Of a stretch of DNA of 33,413 nt, positions 15,200 to 22,861 are shown piece by piece. The stretch comes from an uncultured Oscillospiraceae bacterium. GTDB taxonomy: Bacteria > Bacillota_A > Clostridia > Oscillospirales > Oscillospiraceae. The notes below the pieces were generated by a model. The model ran no database searches, was not told the origin of the DNA, and saw only the letters and a program-made list of their open reading frames with translations. The position numbers and the translations under genes are program-made. Every line of letters starts with the position of its first letter. Position 1 is the stretch's first letter. The stretch is taken from NCBI GenBank assembly GCA_910584605.1, contig CAJUAW010000004.1, positions 1 through 33,413 on the forward strand, written 5' to 3'.

Positions 15200-17165
15200 C
15201 TATTCCGAAATTCAGGCGCTGCGCCAGGAACTGACCCAGGCGGGCTATGAGTATTATGTTCTGGACAAGCCCGTCATGTCCGACTACGACTATGACCACA
15301 AGCTGCGCCGTTTGGAGGAACTGGAAGCCGCCCATCCGGAGGCGGTCACGCCGGATTCACCCACCCAGCGGGTGGGGGGACAGGCGCTGGAGGCGTTTAC
15401 TCAGGTCACGCATCAGGTGCCGCTGGAGTCCCTCCAGGATGTGTTTGACTTTGAGGAGCTGGAGGCGTTCGACCAACGGGTGAAGGGCGTGGTCCCGGAT
15501 GCCGAGTATGTGGTCGAACCCAAGGTGGACGGCCTGTCTGTTGCGCTGGAGTATGAGAACGGCTTATTTGTTCGGGGAGCCACCCGTGGGGACGGTCAGG
15601 TAGGGGAGGATGTCACCGAGAATCTGCGCACTGTGCGCTCTATCCCGCTCAAAATCCCGGATGCCCCCGCCCGGCTCATCGTCCGGGGTGAGGTTTATAT
15701 GCCCAAAAAGGTATTCCATGACCTGAATGAGGAGCGCGAGCGCAGGGGAGAGGCCCTGTTTGCAAATCCCCGCAACGCCGCCGCCGGTTCCTTGCGGCAG
15801 CTTGATCCGAAAATCGCCGCCACCCGAAAGCTGGACATTGCGGTATTTAACGTTCAATTTGCAGAGGGCACGTCCTTTGCCACCCATTTGGAGACGCTGC
15901 AATATCTGCAGGACAAGGGCTTTAAAGTGATTCCGCATGACAGCTGTGCCCAGGCGGCTCAGGCCGGGGAACGGATCACCGAAATCGGAGAGACCCGAGA
16001 AACGTTTCCCTTTGACATTGACGGCGCGGTTGTAAAGGTAAATAACCTGTCACAGCGTGAGATACTGGGCTCTACTGCCAAATTTCCCCGCTGGGCCGCC
16101 GCTTATAAGTACCCTCCGGAGGTGAAGCCCGCCCAGGTCGTGGACATTGTGGTCCAGGTGGGCCGCACCGGAGTGCTGACCCCCAAGGCTGTCCTGACAC
16201 CGGTCCGTCTGGCCGGGACCAGCGTCACCAACGCCACCCTCCACAATCAGGACTTCATCCGGGAAAAGGATATCCGGATCGGCGATACGGTCCTGGTACG
16301 CAAGGCGGGGGAAATCATTCCCGAGGTACTCTCCGTGGTCCTGGAGAAGCGCCCTGAGGGGACAACGCCTTACGTCTTACCAAAAGTCTGCCCGGTGTGC
16401 GGAGCGCCTGTCGAACGGGACGAGGAGGGGGCTCACACCCGCTGTACAGGAGCGGAGTGTCCCGCTCAGCTCCTGCGCAATCTGGCCCACTTCGCCAGCC
16501 GGGACGCCATGGACATCGACGGCCTGGGCATTGCGGTGGTTGAAAATCTGGTGGCTGCAGAATTCGTCAAGACCCCCGGCGACCTGTACTTTTTGAAGGA
16601 GGAAGAGATCGCCAAGCTGGATCGGATGGGGAAAAAATCCGCAAAAAATCTGATGGCTGCGCTGGAGAGATCCAAGGGACAGGATCTGTCCCGACTGATT
16701 TACGCCTTCGGCATCCGCCAGGTGGGTCAGAAGGCGGGGAAGATCCTGGCCGCCCGGTTCCGCACCTTGGACGCACTGCAGAACGCAACCTTGGAGGAAC
16801 TGGTCGCCGTGGACGACATCGGCGAAATCACCGCCCAAAGCATTCTGGAGTGGATGGCCAGCCCTCAGAGTCAGCACCTGATCCAGCGGCTGAAGGAGGC
16901 CGGCGTCAACATGACGGCGGCGGAGCAGGGAAGCGACCAGCGTTTCGCCGGCATGACCTTTGTCCTCACCGGCACATTGCAGCAATTCACCCGGGACGAG
17001 GCCAGCGGCATGATCGAGGCCAGGGGCGGCAAAGCGGCAGGTTCTGTCTCCAAAAAGACCACCTACGTGGTGGCGGGGGAGGCGGCAGGCTCCAAACTGC
17101 GCAAGGCCCAGGAGCTGGGGATTCCCGTTCTGACCGAGGAGGAATTTTCAGAGCTTCTGCACTGA
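15192..17165 (+). CDS. ligA: NAD-dependent DNA ligase
   Basis: A 657-residue LigA that seals nicks in replication and repair. It has the N-terminal Ia domain (YYVLDKPVMSDYDYD), the adenylation lysine K111 in KVDGLS, and an OB domain. Zinc-finger cysteines are C400, C403, C418 and C423, followed by helix-hairpin-helix repeats and a C-terminal BRCT domain (about 580-657). Length is normal. It overlaps the VanZ-like gene. It uses a GAGGAAATC Shine-Dalgarno region inside the preceding gene. Confidence 0.97.
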   Translation: MDDYSEIQALRQELTQAGYEYYVLDKPVMSDYDYDHKLRRLEELEAAHPEAVTPDSPTQRVGGQALEAFTQVTHQVPLESLQDVFDFEELEAFDQRVKGVVPDAEYVVEPKVDGLSVALEYENGLFVRGATRGDGQVGEDVTENLRTVRSIPLKIPDAPARLIVRGEVYMPKKVFHDLNEERERRGEALFANPRNAAAGSLRQLDPKIAATRKLDIAVFNVQFAEGTSFATHLETLQYLQDKGFKVIPHDSCAQAAQAGERITEIGETRETFPFDIDGAVVKVNNLSQREILGSTAKFPRWAAAYKYPPEVKPAQVVDIVVQVGRTGVLTPKAVLTPVRLAGTSVTNATLHNQDFIREKDIRIGDTVLVRKAGEIIPEVLSVVLEKRPEGTTPYVLPKVCPVCGAPVERDEEGAHTRCTGAECPAQLLRNLAHFASRDAMDIDGLGIAVVENLVAAEFVKTPGDLYFLKEEEIAKLDRMGKKSAKNLMAALERSKGQDLSRLIYAFGIRQVGQKAGKILAARFRTLDALQNATLEELVAVDDIGEITAQSILEWMASPQSQHLIQRLKEAGVNMTAAEQGSDQRFAGMTFVLTGTLQQFTRDEASGMIEARGGKAAGSVSKKTTYVVAGEAAGSKLRKAQELGIPVLTEEEFSELLH

Positions 17166-17185
17166 GAGAAAAGGGGAGAGGGACT

Positions 17186-18127
17186 GTGAAAAAAGGATAT
17201 TTTTACATTGCTGTCGCAGTGGTCATGTTCACCTCCTTCGAGGTCGTGCTGAAGTTTGTGGCTGGACAGATCAACTCGGTGCAGCTGACTCTGTGCCGCT
17301 TTTCCATTGGCTTTCTGTTCCTGCTGCCCATCGCCCTGCGTACCCTGAAAAAGCGCAGCAAGCAGCTGGACCGTGGGAGCGTGGCCTATTTTGCCCTGTT
17401 GGGCTTTGTGGGCATTGCACTGTGCATGCCCATCCTCCACATGGCGGTGAGCTATACCAATTCCTCTGTGGCGGCGGTGATGTTCAGCTGCAACCCGGTT
17501 TTTGTCACATTTCTGGCCTACTTTCTCCTGAAAGAGCCGATCAAGCCCCGCCATATTGTGGCGCTGGCGCTGGAAATCCTGGGTACGGTGGTTATCATCA
17601 GCCCCTGGGACGCCAAGCTGAACATGACGGGGGTGTTCCTGGCTCTGCTGTCTACCCTGCTGTTCTCCATCTACGGTGTGATGGGCAAGCGAAAGGTGGC
17701 GGAGTTCGGCGGCGCGGTGGTCACCTGCTTCAGCTTCCTCTTTGGCAGCCTGATCGTGCTGGCATTTATCCTGCTCACCCATGTTCCAGCTGTGGCTCAG
17801 CTGTTCCAGGGGATCGGACTGGACAGCTTTTCCTACATCCCCGTTTTCGCAGGCTACACTCCACAAAATCTGCCCTATGTGCTCTTTGTTTCGGTGGGTG
17901 TGGCGGGTATCGGCTTCTGCACCTATTTCCTGGCTATGGAGTACCAGCCGGCCAGTGTGGTGTCGCTGGTCTACTTCTTCAAGCCGGCTCTGTCGCCAAT
18001 TTTGGCCTGGATCGTCCACGGGGAGGAGATCTCCCAGAGCATGTTCGCCGGTGTGGTCCTGATCGTGGCCGGTTCTCTGTGCTCCATCATCCCGGGCATT
18101 CTTGAGGCAAAACGGGCCAAGACATAA
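17186..18127 (+). CDS. EamA/DMT-family transporter
   Basis: A 313-residue drug/metabolite transporter with ten predicted helices in two EamA repeats. Typical features are LCRFSIGFLFLLP in the first repeat, AVSYTNSSVAAVMFSCNPVFV, and the second-repeat MEYQPASVVSLVYFFKPALSPILAWIV. Substrates of this family are amino acids, nucleotides or drugs; none can be assigned here. GTG 17186 is chosen: GGGGAGAGG precedes it, and the open frame extending upstream is only ligA in another frame. It is 20 bases after ligA and probably in its operon. Confidence 0.9.
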   Translation: MKKGYFYIAVAVVMFTSFEVVLKFVAGQINSVQLTLCRFSIGFLFLLPIALRTLKKRSKQLDRGSVAYFALLGFVGIALCMPILHMAVSYTNSSVAAVMFSCNPVFVTFLAYFLLKEPIKPRHIVALALEILGTVVIISPWDAKLNMTGVFLALLSTLLFSIYGVMGKRKVAEFGGAVVTCFSFLFGSLIVLAFILLTHVPAVAQLFQGIGLDSFSYIPVFAGYTPQNLPYVLFVSVGVAGIGFCTYFLAMEYQPASVVSLVYFFKPALSPILAWIVHGEEISQSMFAGVVLIVAGSLCSIIPGILEAKRAKT

Positions 18128-18136
18128 GATTCCCCC

Positions 18137-18167
18137 TTGACTTAAAGTATACTTCATATGGTATAGT
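18137..18167 (+). promoter_or_regulatory. Promoter with MerR-type geometry (19-bp spacer, central dyad)
   Basis: TTGACT (18137-18142), a long 19-base spacer and TATAGT (18162-18167) with an upstream TGG. A perfect 10-base palindrome AAGTATACTT (18145-18154) lies in the spacer. Spacer length and dyad position match promoters untwisted by MerR-family activators of the NmlR/AdhR type. No MerR gene is in the window. Confidence 0.65.
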
Positions 18168-18199
18168 AAACAGCAAATCAACGGAGGAGAGGATAATAC

Positions 18200-19330
18200 A
18201 TGCAAGCTTCCACGGTTTATTTTACAGACTTCCACACGCAGGCCTTTGGTGACGGTCTGCCCACCAAGCTGAAAAAGCTGATCCTGCGGGCCGGCATCCA
18301 GAAGCTGGACCTGGACGGCAAATTCGTCGCCATCAAGATGCATTTTGGCGAGCTGGGCAACGTCAGCTATCTGCGGCCCAACTATGCCAGGGCGGTAGTA
18401 GACGTGGTCAAGGAGCTGGGCGGAAAACCCTTCCTCACCGACTGCAACACCATGTACCCCGGCAGCCGCAAGAACGCTCTGGAGCACCTGGAGTGCGCCT
18501 GGCAGAACGGCTTTACTCCGCTGACGGTGGGCTGTCCCATCATCATTGGCGACGGGCTGAAGGGGACGGATGATATCGCTGTCCCGGTGGCGGGCGGCGA
18601 GTACGTGACCGAGGCCAAAATCGGCCGGGCCATTATGGACGCCGACGTGTTCATCAGCCTGACGCACTTCAAGGGCCACGAGATGACCGGCTTCGGCGGG
18701 GCCATCAAAAATATCGGTATGGGCTGCGGCTCCAGGGCGGGGAAGAAGGAGCAGCACGCCAGCGGCAAACCCAAGATCAACGCCAGCGCCTGCCGGGGCT
18801 GCCGCCGCTGCCAGCGGGAGTGCGCCAACAGCGGACTGGTGTTCGACGAGCACATGATGAAAATGTCTGTGGATGCAGCCAACTGCGTTGGATGCGGCCG
18901 CTGTTTAGGTGCCTGCAATTTTGATGCCATCTACTTTACAAATGATAATGCCCAGGCAGCCCTGAACTGCCGCATGGCGGAGTACACCAAAGCGGTGGTA
19001 GACGGCCGTCCTCAGTTCCACATCTCTCTAGTGGTAGATGTGTCGCCCAACTGTGACTGTCACGGGGAAAATGACGTGCCCATCCTGCCCAACCTGGGTA
19101 TGTTCGTATCCACCGACCCTCTGGCCCTGGATCAAGCCTGCGTGGACGCCTGCCTTGCCGCCGAGCCTATGCCGGACAGCCAGCTGGCCAGACATCTGGC
19201 CGACCCGAAGTTCCACGACCACCACGATCACTTCACCAATTCCACGCCGGAGTCGGAGTGGCGCAGTTGTCTGGAGCACGCCGAAAAGATTGGCTTGGGT
19301 TCCAGGACCTATGAGCTGATCGAATTGTAA
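18200..19330 (+). CDS. DUF362 protein with two [4Fe-4S] ferredoxin motifs
   Basis: A 376-residue protein. The N-terminal DUF362 domain (about residues 1-190) includes MHFGELGN, SLTHFKGHEMTGFGGAIKNIGMG and GCGSRAGK. Two ferredoxin cluster motifs follow at C198/C201/C204/C208 and C229/C232/C235/C239, and a C-terminal DUF362 part contains DVSPNCDCHGENDVPILP. Such proteins are common in anaerobes and are presumed cytoplasmic electron carriers or oxidoreductases; the reaction is unknown. GGAGGAGAGG precedes the ATG. A promoter of MerR-activated type suggests induction by electrophile, aldehyde or oxidative stress. Confidence 0.88.
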   Translation: MQASTVYFTDFHTQAFGDGLPTKLKKLILRAGIQKLDLDGKFVAIKMHFGELGNVSYLRPNYARAVVDVVKELGGKPFLTDCNTMYPGSRKNALEHLECAWQNGFTPLTVGCPIIIGDGLKGTDDIAVPVAGGEYVTEAKIGRAIMDADVFISLTHFKGHEMTGFGGAIKNIGMGCGSRAGKKEQHASGKPKINASACRGCRRCQRECANSGLVFDEHMMKMSVDAANCVGCGRCLGACNFDAIYFTNDNAQAALNCRMAEYTKAVVDGRPQFHISLVVDVSPNCDCHGENDVPILPNLGMFVSTDPLALDQACVDACLAAEPMPDSQLARHLADPKFHDHHDHFTNSTPESEWRSCLEHAEKIGLGSRTYELIEL

Positions 19331-19425
19331 GTTCCTGCTTGAATGGCGTTCTTATTAGTAAGGCTTTCATCCGATGAACGGTAACATACCGTTCTGAAAA
19401 AGATGAACACAGAAGAACTCTATAG

Positions 19426-19456
19426 AAAGCGCCTGTCCAGACGGACAGGCGCTTTT
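19426..19456. terminator. Bidirectional intrinsic terminator
   Basis: A perfect 13-bp stem (19426-19438 with 19443-19455) around AGAC, with T-runs on both strands. It sits between the convergent DUF362 gene and the minus-strand membrane gene and can serve both. A smaller hairpin occurs just upstream near 19377-19394. Confidence 0.92.
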
Positions 19457-19457
19457 C

Positions 19458-19811
19458 CTATTTCTCTTCGTTGTGAAAGGTATTCTTCAGCAGCAGGTCG
19501 ATCATGAATACGGACACACAAAACAACACCATCTGCCCCACGATCAGCCACACCCAAAAGGAGGAGCAGTCCTCCTGAAACAGAATCATGAGCGCCGCGC
19601 TGGCCGCTCCGCTGATGATCCCGATGCGGGTCCAAAGTCTGGCGCAGTGCCGGTGAGCCATAGCCCAGGCGTCCGGGTTCTTTTGTGTCAGCTCTGTGCT
19701 GTAGGCCAAGCCCTTGGACCGGTAAGGGGGAGGGGAAATTTTCCACAACAGCCCCACCACAAGCATAGCGGCCGGAGACAGCATCACAACAGCAAAATAG
19801 AAGATATCCAT
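19458..19811 (-). CDS. Small three-helix membrane protein, SdpI-like
   Basis: A 117-residue protein with three hydrophobic helices (about residues 5-24, 62-79 and 85-106). Between helices 1 and 2 lies YRSKGLAYSTELTQKNPDAWAMAH, which resembles the loop of the SdpI/YhfL family (a GxRT-type segment followed by N-x-x-x-W). SdpI is an immunity protein in Bacillus, but most family members are uncharacterised. GTGAGG precedes the ATG. It follows the recombinase gene by 26 bases on the same strand and ends at the shared terminator. Confidence 0.65.
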   Translation of the reverse strand: MDIFYFAVVMLSPAAMLVVGLLWKISPPPYRSKGLAYSTELTQKNPDAWAMAHRHCARLWTRIGIISGAASAALMILFQEDCSSFWVWLIVGQMVLFCVSVFMIDLLLKNTFHNEEK

Positions 19812-19837
19812 CCAAAAACCTCACTTAATAATAAAAA

Positions 19838-20833
19838 TCAGCCGTCTTTATCGTCTTTTTTTGGCCTTTTCCGCTGCTTCGCACCGCTCAGCGGATTGGC
19901 TTTGGCGGCAGCGCGCAGGTTGTCGCTGTCCACATGGGTGTAGATTTGGGTCGTGTTCAAGTGATCGTGGCCCAGTACCTCCTGAAGGGTGCGTACATCC
20001 ACGCCGTTCTGCAGCATCAGCGTCGCCGCCGTGTGGCGCAGCTTGTGGGAGGAATACTGGGTGCTGTCCAGCCCTGCGGCGGTCAGATGTTTTTTTACCA
20101 GCTTGTGGACCGCCGCCTTGGAGATGCGCCGCCGGTTCTGAAGGGTGACAAACAGTGCGTTCTGATCCGCCAGCGTCAGGGCGTCCCGTTCAGTGAGCCA
20201 GTCCGACAGAGCTTTCTGACAGGCATCGTTGAGATACAGCATCCGCTCCTTGTTGCCCTTGCCCAGCACCCGCAGCTGACCGTCTCGAACATCTGTCTTA
20301 TTCAGGGAAACCAGCTCCGAGATTCGCAGGCCGCAGTTCAGAAATAAGGTCAAAATACAATAGTCCCGGCTGGAATTTTTACCGTCCACACTGTCCAAAA
20401 GATCCAGGCTTTCCTCCAAATTCAGATATTTTGGCAGAGTTTTCTTTTGCCTAGGCGGGTCCAGATCCTGAACGGGGTTGACGTCCAGCAGCTTAGCCTT
20501 GTTGGTAAGGTACTTGTAAAACGACCGGATCGTGGCGACCTTGCGAGCCCGTGAGGTGTTGTTCAGACCGCGTTCCCGAGACAAGTAGCTCATGTAGGAA
20601 TAGATGTCGGTCAGTGAAATGTCCTTAACCAGCGCCAGGTCCACGTCATCGATGGAGATGCCGTTCAGCGGAACATCCTTAGCCGCCAGACCTTTGCTTT
20701 GCTTCAGGAACCGGAAAAAGTTTCTCAGATCCAAGTAGTATTCATCCACCGTCCGACGGGAATGACCTTGAATGGTCTCGTGATAGACCAGGAAATCCCG
20801 CAGGATAGGCGGAGCTTCGGTACGGTAGTCCAA
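19838..20833 (-). CDS. Tyrosine recombinase, XerC-like
   Basis: A 331-residue integrase-family recombinase. The N-terminal core-binding domain spans about residues 8-115 and catalytic residues are R170 (CGLRISEL), K192, H263-x-x-R266 (HKLRHTA), H289 (LGHDHL) and Y298. The C-terminus is basic (KQRKRPKKDDKDG). It starts at TTG 20833 with no clear Shine-Dalgarno; an in-frame stop upstream limits alternatives. No phage or mobile genes surround it, so it is more likely a chromosomal XerC-type enzyme partnering XerD than a prophage integrase. It is transcribed through a leader that contains a 15-bp inverted repeat. Confidence 0.88.
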   Translation of the reverse strand: MDYRTEAPPILRDFLVYHETIQGHSRRTVDEYYLDLRNFFRFLKQSKGLAAKDVPLNGISIDDVDLALVKDISLTDIYSYMSYLSRERGLNNTSRARKVATIRSFYKYLTNKAKLLDVNPVQDLDPPRQKKTLPKYLNLEESLDLLDSVDGKNSSRDYCILTLFLNCGLRISELVSLNKTDVRDGQLRVLGKGNKERMLYLNDACQKALSDWLTERDALTLADQNALFVTLQNRRRISKAAVHKLVKKHLTAAGLDSTQYSSHKLRHTAATLMLQNGVDVRTLQEVLGHDHLNTTQIYTHVDSDNLRAAAKANPLSGAKQRKRPKKDDKDG

Positions 20834-20873
20834 AATCAGGTCAGAGCCCAGAAATACCTTCCTCAGCCTCCAC

Positions 20874-20907
20874 TCAGGTCAACAAAATTTTTATTTTGTT
20901 GACCTGA
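20874..20907. repeat. 15-bp perfect inverted repeat in recombinase leader
   Basis: Arms 20874-20888 and 20893-20907 are perfectly complementary around TTTT; the arm contains AGGTCAACAAAAT. It lies 41-74 bases upstream of the recombinase start. No T-run follows on either strand, so it does not look like a terminator. Confidence 0.9.
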
Positions 20908-20962
20908 AACAATGGACCGAATCCGGGCTCCGACATCCCTCCCCTCTGAATTTGTTTCGTTT

Positions 20963-20991
20963 ATCTTATCACGCTTTGCTCCATTGGGCAA
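20963..20991 (-). promoter_or_regulatory. Promoter for the XerC-like gene
   Basis: On the minus strand: TTGCCC (20986-20991), a 17-base spacer and TAAGAT (20963-20968) with an extended TGA. It would give a leader of about 120 bases that includes the inverted repeat. Confidence 0.6.
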
Positions 20992-21031
20992 GCATTACAG
21001 CGGCTAAAAAGGTTTCCCGCCGGTTCGACAC

Positions 21032-21060
21032 AAAAAAAGGAGCGCCGAGGCGCTCCTTTT
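21032..21060 (-). terminator. Intrinsic terminator of fba
   Basis: On the minus strand an AAAAGGAGCGCC arm pairs with GGCGCTCCTTTT around a tiny loop and is followed by a T-run (the A-run at 21032-21038). It lies 16 bases after the aldolase stop. Confidence 0.92.
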
Positions 21061-21075
21061 CGGATCTCAGGTGAC

Positions 21076-22044
21076 TTAAGCCTTGCCGTTGCAGCCCAGA
21101 ACGTCCACCAGCTTGTGGCGAACCAGCTCCTTGATGTTGGCGCGGGCGGGCTTGAGGTACTCGCGGGGATCGAACTTGTCGGGGTGCTCGCTGAAGAACT
21201 GCCGGATAGTGCCGGTCATGGCCAGACGCAGATCAGAGTCGATGTTGATCTTACACACGGCGCTCTTGGCGGCCTCACGCAGCTGAGACTCGGGGATGCC
21301 CACCGCGTCGGGCATCTTGCCGCCGTTGGCGTTGACCATTTTTACATACTCTTGGGGCACGCTGGAGGAACCGTGAAGCACGATGGGGAATCCGGGCAGA
21401 CGCTTGGTGACCTCCTCCAGAATGTCGAAGCGCAGCGGAGGCGGGACCAGCTCCCCCTTCTCGTTGCGGGTGCACTGAGCGGCGGTGAACTTATACGCGC
21501 CGTGGCTGGTGCCAATGGCGATGGCCAGAGAGTCGCAGCCGGTCTTGGAGACGAACTCCTCCACTTCCTCGGGACGGGTGTAGTGGGAATCCTCAGCAGA
21601 GACGCTGACCTCGTCCTCTACCCCGGCCAGAGCGCCCAGCTCGGCCTCGACGACAACACCGTGGTCGTGGGCGTACTCCACCACTTTCTTGGTGCCCTCG
21701 ATGTTTTCTGCGAAGGACTTGGAGGACAGGTCGATCATAACGGAGGTAAAGCCGCCGTCGATGCAGGACTTGCAGGTCTCAAAGCTGTCGCCGTGGTCCA
21801 GATGGAGCACGATGGGGATTTCGGGGCATTCGATCACGGCGGACTCCACCAGCTTCACCAGATAGGTGTGGTTGGCATAGGCGCGGGCGCCCTTGGAAAC
21901 CTGCAGGATCACAGGGGCCTTCTCCTCTTTACAGGCCTCGGTGATGCCCTGAACGATCTCCATGTTGTTGACGTTGAAGGCGCCGATGGCGTAACCGCCG
22001 TTATAGGCCTTCTTGAACATTTCAGTAGAAGTAACAAGGGGCAT
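21076..22044 (-). CDS. fba: Class II fructose-1,6-bisphosphate aldolase
   Basis: A 322-residue zinc-dependent aldolase that cleaves fructose-1,6-bisphosphate to DHAP and glyceraldehyde-3-phosphate. Catalytic D83 and zinc ligands H84, H181 and H224 lie in HLDHGDS, GTSHGAYK and LHGSSSVP; the ELGALAGVEDEV segment is also typical. The gene has strongly biased codon use and an AAGGAGG Shine-Dalgarno, as expected for high expression. It has its own promoter and terminator. The other glycolytic gene, pfk, is nearby but on the opposite strand. Confidence 0.97.
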   Translation of the reverse strand: MPLVTSTEMFKKAYNGGYAIGAFNVNNMEIVQGITEACKEEKAPVILQVSKGARAYANHTYLVKLVESAVIECPEIPIVLHLDHGDSFETCKSCIDGGFTSVMIDLSSKSFAENIEGTKKVVEYAHDHGVVVEAELGALAGVEDEVSVSAEDSHYTRPEEVEEFVSKTGCDSLAIAIGTSHGAYKFTAAQCTRNEKGELVPPPLRFDILEEVTKRLPGFPIVLHGSSSVPQEYVKMVNANGGKMPDAVGIPESQLREAAKSAVCKINIDSDLRLAMTGTIRQFFSEHPDKFDPREYLKPARANIKELVRHKLVDVLGCNGKA

Positions 22045-22076
22045 GGGAATAACCTCCTTATAATTAAGTCCTTTTT

Positions 22077-22104
22077 ATTTTACCACATTTTCTCCAAATT
22101 GCAA
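22077..22104 (-). promoter_or_regulatory. Promoter for fba
   Basis: On the minus strand: TTGCAA (22099-22104), a 16-base spacer and TAAAAT (22077-22082) with an extended TGG. The -35 lies in the palindrome AATTGCAATT. Confidence 0.75.
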
Positions 22105-22114
22105 TTGCCCAGCG

Positions 22115-22147
22115 GAAAAAAACTCCAGCGGGACAGGCAGGAGTTTT
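22115..22147 (-). terminator. Terminator between hypothetical gene and fba
   Basis: AAAACTCC (minus strand, 22140-22147) pairs with GGAGTTTT (22119-22126), followed by further T. The loop is about 13 bases. It would end the transcript of the 22216-22617 gene before the fba promoter. Confidence 0.75.
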
Positions 22148-22215
22148 GTGGGATTTGTGAACAGCGTTCTGCGTTCCAAGGGGATTTTGCTTCCAAAAAA
22201 TGAAGTCCTCCTCCA

Positions 22216-22617
22216 TTAGCTGGAAACTGTTGGTGAGTTTATTTTGTCTAAATACACAATAACTTTATACGTTCCGACAAAATTATCACAACTGGCGACC
22301 AGCGTATATGTGCCAGAACGTTCCAGCGTAAAATAGGCCGCCAGCTCTTTTGCGTTATCCAAGGTATATACGGCATTGCCAGCCCCATCATACAGTGTAA
22401 TATCCAAAATTCCGCTCATAACATCCGATTGACAAACAAACTTGATCCTGCTGCCTGCTTCTCCTGTAAAGGAGATGCTAGAAGTTGTCGTGATCTGCGT
22501 TGAATACTTGTTGCTCATATTACCTAATACGGTGGGCCGGGCCAGCAAATAAACACCCGTGATTCCTGCGGTCACAGCAAGCACCGAAATGATGAGGATG
22601 ATATATTTCTTCTTCAT
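22216..22617 (-). CDS. Membrane-anchored hypothetical protein
   Basis: A 133-residue protein with an MKKK start, one N-terminal hydrophobic helix (about residues 5-26) and an extracytoplasmic domain of about 100 residues. The domain alternates short beta strands (FTGEAGSRIKFVC, GILDITLYDGAGNAVYTL, YFTLERSGTYTLVAS), recalling the jelly-roll PPC-type or bacterial pre-peptidase beta-sandwich fold; this is a resemblance only. Two Cys are present outside. The DNA is AT-richer than its neighbours. Its job is unknown. Confidence 0.75.
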   Translation of the reverse strand: MKKKYIILIISVLAVTAGITGVYLLARPTVLGNMSNKYSTQITTTSSISFTGEAGSRIKFVCQSDVMSGILDITLYDGAGNAVYTLDNAKELAAYFTLERSGTYTLVASCDNFVGTYKVIVYLDKINSPTVSS

Positions 22618-22720
22618 ACCATTTATCTTATCCCTTCAAACCAGCGTCTGTTCGTCAATTTGCGAGAAAGCATTCCTTGAAAGTGGCGGTTCTTCTTTTT
22701 CATTGCCTGTTTCCACTCTG

Positions 22721-22749
22721 ATTTTACCATTATCAGCGCTAAAATGCAA
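22721..22749 (-). promoter_or_regulatory. Promoter for the membrane-anchored hypothetical
   Basis: On the minus strand: TTGCAT (22744-22749), a 17-base spacer and TAAAAT (22721-22726) with an extended TGG. It gives a leader of about 95 bases and is divergent from the pfk promoter. Confidence 0.65.
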
Positions 22750-22772
22750 GACAAGGTAGGCTATTCTCCCCG

Positions 22773-22801
22773 TTTACAAAGGGAGAAGTTTTTGCTATAA
22801 T
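22773..22801 (+). promoter_or_regulatory. Strong promoter for pfk with overlapping inverted repeat
   Basis: TTTACA (22773-22778), a 17-base spacer and a perfect TATAAT (22796-22801). A 7-bp inverted repeat TTCTCCC (22764-22770) / GGGAGAA (22781-22787) flanks the -35, which could be a repressor operator. Confidence 0.85.
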
Positions 22802-22861
22802 ATCCCTGCTAAAAATATTACCCATTCCACAAAGGATATTTTGAATTTGGAGGTAATCAAC

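Noticed and set aside
16850..17185. N-terminal extension of the EamA transporter
   Set aside because: It overlaps the ligA BRCT region in another frame; the transporter's SD and GTG are at 17171-17188.
19838..20833. Prophage or integrative-element integrase
   Set aside because: No phage, relaxase, excisionase or tRNA attachment site is adjacent; neighbours are housekeeping genes.
20874..20907. dif site or intrinsic terminator
   Set aside because: The sequence lacks the Xer-arm pattern and 6-base centre of Firmicute dif sites, and no T-run follows on either strand.
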